Assembly (NCBI GenBank): GCA_964606415.1
Contig: CAZSGN010000080.1
Location: forward strand, 1-11,564
DNA: 11,564 nucleotides
Source of the DNA: CAZSGN01 sp964606415
GTDB lineage: Bacteria; Bacteroidota; Bacteroidia; Bacteroidales; JBBRXJ01
Direction of reading: 5' to 3'
Made by a program: the position numbers and the translations under genes. Every line of letters starts with the position of its first letter. Within the stretch, counting starts at the first letter, position 1. Below, piece after piece: positions 6,385 through 11,564 of the stretch. Below the pieces are notes generated by a model. It made no database searches, was not told the DNA's origin, and was given only the letters and a program-made list of their open reading frames with translations.

Positions 6385-7364
6385 TTTCCTTTAAAATAAT
6401 TATATGTTGTAAAAGTATGTTTTTGTGCCTTTTCCTGCACAAACTCTTCCATTTTTTTTAAAGAAAAAGGGGTTATTGCTTTAGGGTGTCCAATTGTAAC
6501 GAGCAATTCCTTATCATCACACACGCTCTTTAAGCCCTGGGCTTTATACCCGTCTGTAGACAAAACAGAATAGTTACCAAAAAGCAAACATTTAAAAACA
6601 AAAAGCAATGAATTGGGTAAAGCAAAACCATCTCCGAATGATTTGTGCTGTTTATTGGCTATCTTTTTAAAAAAAAGGAACTTCCAATAAAATAAAGGAG
6701 AATAATATTTAGCAGTGATGGGCACTTCAATAAAATTAGCATGCTCATCCACTTCTTTAACCGGATCATTGTTAAAACGCCAATATGGTTGTTTGGGAGT
6801 TCCCCGAAAATCAATAGAATGCGTGCCGGAATTTAAATATCCGTTCCTGAAAACAGACGAATCCACTTCTATACCATTTCCTTCAAATGCCCTTTTAACA
6901 GACGGGGCAAAAGGCTGTATGCACCAGCCACCCGCTCTAAAAACAAAAGGCTTTCTCCCAGTTATTTCAGTAAAGAAAGAAGTATATTTTTTAAATATAG
7001 CAAGAACATGACGGTGTTCAAATTTATCAAAGCTATAAAAGCGGTGATCAAAATGCCATTTTCCATTTTTATAAACCGTTTTTTCCCAGTGAGGATGAAT
7101 ATGCAACTGGACATCATGGCCTTTTTTGATGATTTCATCAATATTAGCCCTCACCTTCTGATAATCAACAAGCAATTCCGGATATCTATCTTTTAAATGA
7201 TGTAAATGATAAACGTAGCCCACATCAATAAAAAAAGTAAAAGGAATTTGGTATTGCTCTCCTATTCGAAGAATTTCCCGGACTGGATGAATAATACACT
7301 GATCAACTGTTCCTGAATTCTTTCCAAAAAACAGTTCCCAATCAAAAGTAAGGATTATTTGCAT
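6381..7364 (-). CDS. Polysaccharide deacetylase-like (CE4/NodB-fold) protein
   Basis: Predicted 327-residue protein without signal peptide or clear membrane segment, so probably cytoplasmic. It shows the order of NodB-fold motifs: ILTFDWE (4-10) where CE4 enzymes have TFDDG, a His-rich segment GHDVQLHIHPHW (82-93) where the metal-binding H-x3-H lies (H88 and H92), FRAGGW (142-147) matching the R-x-G motif, and TIGHPK (290-295) with H293 as the likely motif-5 His. The second Asp of the usual pair is Trp, with Glu10 next, so the metal site differs from classical CE4 enzymes; variants with D-x-E occur in other polysaccharide clusters. The likely role is N-deacetylation of a sugar or glycan intermediate, but a cytoplasmic location leaves the substrate open. 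It lies 6 bases after the sulfotransferase gene and overlaps the GT26 gene by 4 bases, placing it firmly in the operon. Confidence 0.75.
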   Translation of the reverse strand: MQIILTFDWELFFGKNSGTVDQCIIHPVREILRIGEQYQIPFTFFIDVGYVYHLHHLKDRYPELLVDYQKVRANIDEIIKKGHDVQLHIHPHWEKTVYKNGKWHFDHRFYSFDKFEHRHVLAIFKKYTSFFTEITGRKPFVFRAGGWCIQPFAPSVKRAFEGNGIEVDSSVFRNGYLNSGTHSIDFRGTPKQPYWRFNNDPVKEVDEHANFIEVPITAKYYSPLFYWKFLFFKKIANKQHKSFGDGFALPNSLLFVFKCLLFGNYSVLSTDGYKAQGLKSVCDDKELLVTIGHPKAITPFSLKKMEEFVQEKAQKHTFTTYNYFKGK

Positions 7365-7370
7365 AGAAAG

Positions 7371-8246
7371 CTAAAGCTTATATTTATTTCGCAACATACA
7401 AGGTAAACATGCTACAAAATAAACAATTTTCTCTATACTTTTCATTCGACTTTTCCATGAAATATCCTGGACAAACTTAATTTTCCGTTTTGTTTTAAGC
7501 CTGTTTCCCCCGATAATATGACCCACATCGAAAAAATCGTCATTACTGATTTTTGCCTTGCACTGATCCATTTCTATTCCGGTAAGATCTTTAATTTGAT
7601 CAAGTGTAGTAAGAGGCTGCTGAATAAGATCTTCATATCTAATCCTGATAGCATAAGGTTTCAGTTTTTTCAGCCCTAACTCAGCCAATAAATTAATAAG
7701 ATTGTAATAAATAGCTGTATTCCATGGTTTTTTTGGAGTTTGAACCGATTTACGGAACGAATTGATCACGCCTCTGCAATCCCTGACCAAAAAGATATAA
7801 TATATATCATAACCTTTTAAATGACTTAACAACAAAGCCCGTCCAACATATTTTGATGAATCCACAATCACCGGTTCAGAAACAGAAGAAAAAAGCTGCT
7901 CAAACAATAAATGCTGATACCTGAGATATTCTATTCTATTTTTTTGAGGCAGCAAACCGAATATATTTCGCCAATTGGTGTGAAATTCCATGGCATGATT
8001 CTTTTGATCAATTTGCCCTGCATTTTCTCTTACTTCCACGGGCAATTGGTTTACTACCTGTTGATAAACCTGGCAATCATTTAGCATATTTCCACATGAG
8101 CAAGCTTTTCCCTGGCCAACATGCTCAAAAAACTGATGCAATTCCCCTGCATTAAATATCTGATCATGACTGCCCAGAATAGTAGCCAAAGCGGTTGATC
8201 CACTTCGACCAGCCCCCATAATATAAATAATTTTTTTATTATTCAT
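7371..8246 (-). CDS. PAPS-dependent sulfotransferase family protein
   Basis: Predicted 291-residue cytoplasmic sulfotransferase. The 5'-phosphosulfate-binding loop is GAGRSGST (11-18), near the N-terminus as expected. Next come NAGELHQFF (32-40) and a CSCG motif with a further Cys (C49, C51, C58), a pattern common in bacterial carbohydrate sulfotransferases of the PF13469 type. DSSKY (129-133) and LVRDCRGVINSFRKS (153-167) form the 3'-phosphate-binding part, with Arg155 and Ser163 in the expected positions. RYEDL (203-207) and GGNRLK (246-251) complete the fold. The enzyme would move sulfate from PAPS to a sugar of the polysaccharide made by the neighbours; the acceptor cannot be read from the sequence. 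No PAPS synthesis genes are present in the window. The gene starts inside the last 8 bases of the acyltransferase gene, indicating translational coupling. Confidence 0.87.
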   Translation of the reverse strand: MNNKKIIYIMGAGRSGSTALATILGSHDQIFNAGELHQFFEHVGQGKACSCGNMLNDCQVYQQVVNQLPVEVRENAGQIDQKNHAMEFHTNWRNIFGLLPQKNRIEYLRYQHLLFEQLFSSVSEPVIVDSSKYVGRALLLSHLKGYDIYYIFLVRDCRGVINSFRKSVQTPKKPWNTAIYYNLINLLAELGLKKLKPYAIRIRYEDLIQQPLTTLDQIKDLTGIEMDQCKAKISNDDFFDVGHIIGGNRLKTKRKIKFVQDISWKSRMKSIEKIVYFVACLPCMLRNKYKL

Positions 8247-8760
8247 TACGGTATTTTAACACTTTTGCCGGCACTCCCCCTACAATGGCATAATCAGGAA
8301 TATCTTTAGTCACAACAGCCCCAGCACCAATTATAACATGGCTTCCAACAGTTACGCCAGCCGTTATCACCACATTGGCTCCAATCCAAACATCATCACC
8401 AATAAAAGTTTTTAAATAATGCTTTCCCTGCAATGCAACAGGTGTATCAAGACGTTCTGCACGATGGTTGCGCGAATAAATTTTCACATCCGGCCCCATA
8501 ATCACATAATTGCCTATAACCACATTACTATGGATCATACACCGGGTGCCTAACTCAGAATAATCACCAATTTCAATATAAGGAGAAATATCTGCATGAC
8601 TTTTCACGCGAATTTTTCTGCCCGCCTTACTCACAAAACCTTTAACCAACCACCGCCTAAGAGCAGGGAAAAACAAGGCATAAGGACGATAATCCTCAGG
8701 CGTTCCTCTGAAAAAAGCGATGTAAAAAAAATAAACCAATAATCGAAAAAACTTTTTCAT
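8239..8760 (-). CDS. Hexapeptide-repeat acyltransferase (LbH/maltose-galactoside acetyltransferase type)
   Basis: Predicted 173-residue acyltransferase, usual size for the CysE/LacA/NodL group. From about residue 55 the chain runs through hexapeptide repeats of the left-handed beta helix (for example YIEIGDYSELG, VVIGNYVIMG, DDVWIGANVVI, HVIIGAGAVV). The likely catalytic His is H99 in SRNHR, in a loop between coils as in the family. The C-terminal IVGGVPAKVLKYR (159-171) is the familiar closing motif. The N-terminal 20 residues are hydrophobic and basic (RLLVYFFYIAFF) and may touch the membrane. The protein probably O- or N-acetylates a sugar using acetyl-CoA, but the acceptor is unknown; it could act on a nucleotide sugar or on the lipid-linked repeat unit. 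Its start overlaps the end of the GT4 gene by 4 bases (ATGA), and its end overlaps the sulfotransferase start by 8. Confidence 0.87.
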   Translation of the reverse strand: MKKFFRLLVYFFYIAFFRGTPEDYRPYALFFPALRRWLVKGFVSKAGRKIRVKSHADISPYIEIGDYSELGTRCMIHSNVVIGNYVIMGPDVKIYSRNHRAERLDTPVALQGKHYLKTFIGDDVWIGANVVITAGVTVGSHVIIGAGAVVTKDIPDYAIVGGVPAKVLKYRNE

Positions 8761-9788
8761 AATCCTCCGGCCATCTTCAGATAAGCCTCATTTAATTGCT
8801 TACAAACAAAATCAAGTGAATATTCTTTATTCGAATTTAACGCATTCTGAGCCATTTCAGTATATTCCTCATCAGACAAATGATGGACAATTTCCATTTT
8901 CTTTGACAACAAACCAGCTTGATTCTCTTCAAGGATAAAGCCATTCCACCCATCAACAACCTGCTCCTTTGTGCCCGTATCCCCCGAAACGATGCAAGGA
9001 GTCCCGGAAAAAAGGGATTCTGTTACCACTAAACCAAAAGAATCGCCCCTGGAAGGAAGCACAAGAAACCGGGAACGATTATAATATTCAACTAATTCTA
9101 TCTGTGTGAGCGACTTAACCCATAAAACATCATGCTGAGTATTATTTTTAAGTGCTAAAACCTCCTGATCGTAATCACCGCGTCCGACAAAACAAACCTT
9201 ATACTTCGAATCTACTTGACGGAGCGCTTCAATAAAGATATCAACCCCTTTAATTTTATAAAAGGAGCCAACAAAAATAAAATCAATTTCTTTTTTCACC
9301 CCTTCAAGGGGTTTAAAAATACGCTGATCAATTCCGGCACAAAGGATCAAATCAGCATCAACCCCATATGATTTTTTTAGCATCTGACTTTGAAAATGGC
9401 TCACACAAATCAAATAATCGTATAAACCAAGGATGCCAAGTAATAACTTTCTATATTTAAAAATGTGTATATCTGTGCCATGTAATGTGATGAATATTTT
9501 TACTGACGGGTGAAATAATTTATAAAGCAAAGCCAAAAAATAATGCACTCCAAAATAATGAACATGGATGATCTTATACCGTCTTAAAAAAAAAGGCATG
9601 AAGTTTATAAAAAAGAGAAAATACTTCCACACACTTCCAAGAAAAGAAGTAACGGTTCTTTTCATATAATAAATTTCAACATCCTTTTCCAACTCATTTC
9701 TCAAATAATTGAACTGATTCTCAACAAAAATCCCGGCATATGGTACTTGTTGCGAAGGGTACATATTTGAAATAATTAATATTCTCAT
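8757..9788 (-). CDS. GT4-family glycosyltransferase
   Basis: Predicted 343-residue GT-B-fold glycosyltransferase, somewhat short for the family. The N-terminal domain begins with MRILIISNMYPS and PYAGIFVENQ (16-25), and contains VHVHYFG-like strands (75-80) and LHGTD (102-106). The C-terminal domain opens with IFVGSFYKIKG (171-181) and has the nucleotide-sugar-binding region PSRGDSFGLVVTESLFSGTP (245-264). The E-x7-E motif of GT4 enzymes is present with Asp249 in place of the first Glu and Glu257 as the second, a tolerated change in many relatives. The hydrophobic segment around 48-68 may tie it to the inner membrane. It would add one sugar to the lipid-linked repeat unit; donor and linkage cannot be predicted. 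The gene begins 7 bases after the pyruvyl transferase gene and overlaps the acyltransferase start by 4 bases. Confidence 0.88.
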   Translation of the reverse strand: MRILIISNMYPSQQVPYAGIFVENQFNYLRNELEKDVEIYYMKRTVTSFLGSVWKYFLFFINFMPFFLRRYKIIHVHYFGVHYFLALLYKLFHPSVKIFITLHGTDIHIFKYRKLLLGILGLYDYLICVSHFQSQMLKKSYGVDADLILCAGIDQRIFKPLEGVKKEIDFIFVGSFYKIKGVDIFIEALRQVDSKYKVCFVGRGDYDQEVLALKNNTQHDVLWVKSLTQIELVEYYNRSRFLVLPSRGDSFGLVVTESLFSGTPCIVSGDTGTKEQVVDGWNGFILEENQAGLLSKKMEIVHHLSDEEYTEMAQNALNSNKEYSLDFVCKQLNEAYLKMAGGL

Positions 9789-9795
9789 ATTAAAA

Positions 9796-10929
9796 TCATA
9801 ATTGACTGAGCAATTTATTTAACTCATCAAAAAAATTCAATAAATGCTGATGAATTATACCTACCTTCTGCTTAATCTTAACATTTCTAATTTTACTTAT
9901 CTTATTTATAACCTCTTTATAAGTATAATTTATATCAAAGCACAAAAAATCTATCATATCATTGTGAAACAAATAATTAAGCATGTGAATAATTTTTATT
10001 TGCCAAGGATAAATAAGAGTCGGTATCCCATAAGATAAAAAAATAATCCCAGCATGCATTCTAGATACTACTGCAAAATCAACAAAAGGCAATACCTCAT
10101 CAAGTAACTCTAATTTATCAAGATTAACAATTTTAACACTTAATCCATATTTATCGTCTAAGATGTCCTTTACAAATAAAGATTTATTTAAATCCCTGTC
10201 AAGATCAGTATTAACCAATAGAATATCCTTGTTATAATGCAAATGAAGTTGATATATATTATCAGCTAACTGATGAGAGTCTTCATTATTGATGTGCAAA
10301 TTCAATGAAGAATAATTCATTAAATTAAATGCAATATATGGCTTGTCCATTTTTGTTTGATCCATAATCTGATGAGAATATGATATCAAAAAAGCAGGAT
10401 CAAAAACCAGGCGAATTATAGGATTAATTAAATAATTAAAAACACCTATATCTCTTACGGAAAAATAACAGGACCTATCCACAATAAATCGAAGCATATT
10501 AATTTCTTTATTTGAGGTCAACGGCCCAACACCAGAGAATACAATTATCTTAGGATTATCAGGAAATGCTTTATAAAATTGATAGATATAATGAATATAA
10601 TTAGCATATAACAAATTTCCTCCCCCAAAAATTAATACATCATTCTCTCTTAAAACTTTTTTAAATTGCTTTAACCGAAATTTGAACTGAATAAATTTTA
10701 ATATTTTAATTAACGGCGGGCAAAAAGATAATAATCTTCTTATACGGTACTTCTTTTTAAGTTCATCTGAAAAACCATCTGGGTCGAAATAAGAATACTC
10801 TCCGTGAAGATCAATGCTTTTATTAATCAAAGGAAAATTCAGATATTCATTTATCATCATTGAAATAAGCGAATCACCAAAATTTATTCCCTTAATCGAA
10901 GCAAATTTAAAAAACCGGGCCTTCATCAT
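9796..10929 (-). CDS. Polysaccharide pyruvyl transferase family protein
   Basis: Predicted 377-residue protein of the PF04230 family (CsaB, WcaK, EpsI and relatives), members of which add a ketal-linked pyruvate from phosphoenolpyruvate to sugars. Landmarks: INFGDSLI (15-22), the glycine-rich VLIFGGGNLLYA (98-109), FSGVGPLT (131-138), SVRDIGVFNYL (157-167), VFDPAFL (175-181) and SRMHAGIIFLSYGIPTL (289-305) with the conserved Arg290-Met-His292. No signal peptide or membrane helix is evident. Two ATGs in a row open the frame; 10929 is the outer one, and no better start lies upstream before the 75-base gap. Base composition is markedly low in G and C (15 of 60 at 9841-9900, against 35 of 60 at 4381-4440 in wecB), which suggests a separate origin. 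Some family members are not pyruvyl transferases, so the activity is probable, not proven. A good promoter candidate lies upstream. Confidence 0.85.
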   Translation of the reverse strand: MMKARFFKFASIKGINFGDSLISMMINEYLNFPLINKSIDLHGEYSYFDPDGFSDELKKKYRIRRLLSFCPPLIKILKFIQFKFRLKQFKKVLRENDVLIFGGGNLLYANYIHYIYQFYKAFPDNPKIIVFSGVGPLTSNKEINMLRFIVDRSCYFSVRDIGVFNYLINPIIRLVFDPAFLISYSHQIMDQTKMDKPYIAFNLMNYSSLNLHINNEDSHQLADNIYQLHLHYNKDILLVNTDLDRDLNKSLFVKDILDDKYGLSVKIVNLDKLELLDEVLPFVDFAVVSRMHAGIIFLSYGIPTLIYPWQIKIIHMLNYLFHNDMIDFLCFDINYTYKEVINKISKIRNVKIKQKVGIIHQHLLNFFDELNKLLSQL

Positions 10930-10971
10930 TAATAAAAAAAATTATATAATAAATAGGAGAAATCAGAGAAC

Positions 10972-11004
10972 CAAATATAAAAAAATCGTTTCGCTAATAA
11001 ACAA
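10972..11004 (-). promoter_or_regulatory. Candidate Bacteroidota-type promoter upstream of the pyruvyl transferase gene
   Basis: On the minus strand TATATTTG (plus 10972-10979) matches the Bacteroidota -7 consensus TAnnTTTG exactly, and a TTG (plus 11002-11004) lies 22 bases upstream, within the 17-23 spacing known for this phylum. The predicted start of transcription would leave a leader of about 35-40 AT-rich bases before the ATG at 10929, without a Shine-Dalgarno sequence, as usual in Bacteroidota. It sits directly after the flippase stop codon and could drive the genes from 10929 downward independently. In such AT-rich sequence chance matches are frequent. Confidence 0.4.
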
Positions 11005-11564
11005 CTATTTTCTTTTTGTTTGATAAAATGGCATAAAAAAAGTGATTAAATTATATTTATTTTTAAGAAACACCACTCCTGTCAGTTTCCAAGCAGCCAA
11101 ACTTACAAGACTGGCAATTGCAGCTCCTTTAATGCCATAAGCTGGAATAAGAATTAAGTTCAAAACAATATTCATGATAACAGCTACTGAAACAAACAGT
11201 TGATATTTTTTCTCATCACCAGACATTTGCATGGTATACCCCACAATACCAGTGATAGAATTAATAAAACGGCTGATTATAAGAATAACAAGTGTTAACC
11301 ACGCACCTTCAAACTCAGCACCAAAAATCCCCAGAAAAAACCTTGGATTAATTACAAGCACCAACAAAATCGGTGCTGTCAAAAAGAAAATCAATTTGGA
11401 GATATTAAAGAGAAAAATTCTTAATGTCGAGAAATCTGATTTACTGAAAAACTCAGCAATCTTTGGTGCCGCAATGCTATTCACAGCTATCAAAAAAAAA
11501 GTATTGATTTCTGCGATCTTAATGCAAACGTTATAAATACCAACCTGCTCAACATCGGCAAAAA
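11005..11564 (-). CDS. Wzx-type polysaccharide flippase / MATE-like transporter, C-terminal part (5' end outside window)
   Basis: The open frame continues unbroken to the right edge, so the beginning of the gene lies outside. About 186 codons are visible. The first visible residues (ADVEQVGIYNVCIKIAEI) and IAVNSIAAPKIAEFFSK match the middle of polysaccharide-export flippases of the Wzx/PST group, where a 'vGiYn' and an 'in...P.ia' segment recur. Several hydrophobic helices follow: around IFFLTAPILLVLVI, AWLTLVILIISRF and the pair VAVIMNIVLNLILIP and GAAIASLVSLAAWKLTGVVF; the NLILIP..GI.GAA pattern is typical of the C-terminal region. A TTG at 11493 could be mistaken for a start, but the similarity extends upstream of it. 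The protein should move the undecaprenyl-linked repeat unit across the inner membrane. Its stop lies 75 bases before the pyruvyl transferase gene on the same strand. Confidence 0.85.
   Translation of the reverse strand, partial: FADVEQVGIYNVCIKIAEINTFFLIAVNSIAAPKIAEFFSKSDFSTLRIFLFNISKLIFFLTAPILLVLVINPRFFLGIFGAEFEGAWLTLVILIISRFINSITGIVGYTMQMSGDEKKYQLFVSVAVIMNIVLNLILIPAYGIKGAAIASLVSLAAWKLTGVVFLKNKYNLITFFMPFYQTKRK

Noticed and set aside
10814..11023. Plus-strand frame spanning the gap between flippase and pyruvyl transferase genes
   Set aside because: It is made of low-complexity AT-rich codons (many Ile, Asn, Lys), overlaps both real genes and shows no homology that I recognise.
11491..11493. 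TTG as start of the flippase gene
   Set aside because: The frame stays open to the window edge and the residues encoded upstream (VGIYN and following) match flippases, so the gene is truncated by the window, not started here.
1..11564. tRNA or rRNA genes, CRISPR arrays, insertion sequences, attachment sites
   Set aside because: I saw no spaced repeats, transposase-like proteins, cloverleaf-like segments or rRNA landmarks on either strand.

Overview
The window looks like a chromosomal piece of a Bacteroidota bacterium, probably from an AT-rich environmental lineage. Three things point there. Two secreted proteins end in type IX secretion (T9SS) C-terminal sorting-like domains. There is a GIN-domain (DUF2807) lipoprotein of the kind common in this phylum. 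The best promoter candidate matches the Bacteroidota consensus (TTG, spacer, TAnnTTTG) rather than a sigma70 box, and genes lack obvious Shine-Dalgarno sequences. I cannot place it below phylum level with confidence.

Layout. Positions 1-140 are non-coding, with a short tandem repeat. A GIN-domain lipoprotein (141-851, minus) is divergent from a secreted protein with a heparin-lyase-like core and a T9SS tail (900-1952, plus). The latter converges, with an 11-base overlap of gene ends, on the last member of a long minus-strand series that runs from the right edge down to 1942.

Read in its direction of transcription, that series is: C-terminal half of a Wzx-type flippase (edge-11005), polysaccharide pyruvyl transferase family protein (10929-9796), GT4 glycosyltransferase (9788-8757), hexapeptide acyltransferase (8760-8239), sulfotransferase (8246-7371), polysaccharide-deacetylase-like protein (7364-6381), WecG/TagA/CpsF glycosyltransferase (6384-5632), WecB UDP-GlcNAc 2-epimerase (5516-4356), secreted alpha/beta hydrolase with T9SS tail (4322-3135) and a PagL/acyloxyacyl-hydrolase-like outer-membrane protein (3036-1942). 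Six genes between 10929 and 5632 overlap or nearly touch, which indicates one operon. Larger gaps (75, 115 and 98 bases) bracket the flippase, WecB and the last gene.

How the genes work together (inference). WecB makes UDP-ManNAc, and the GT26 enzyme is a likely user of it (or of its acid) on a lipid-linked primer at the inner face of the membrane. The GT4 enzyme extends the chain. The pyruvyl transferase, acyltransferase, sulfotransferase and deacetylase-like protein can each change its charge or substitution, and the flippase exports the repeat. The product would be a capsule, exopolysaccharide or O-antigen-like glycan, possibly strongly anionic. The two genes at the end act outside the cytoplasm: a T9SS-exported hydrolase whose usual nucleophilic serine is a threonine, and a putative lipid A deacylase in which the position of the PagL catalytic glutamate is an asparagine. 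The most interesting points are the co-occurrence of four modifying enzymes, the two altered active sites, and the coupling of surface-glycan synthesis to T9SS cargo and lipid A modification.
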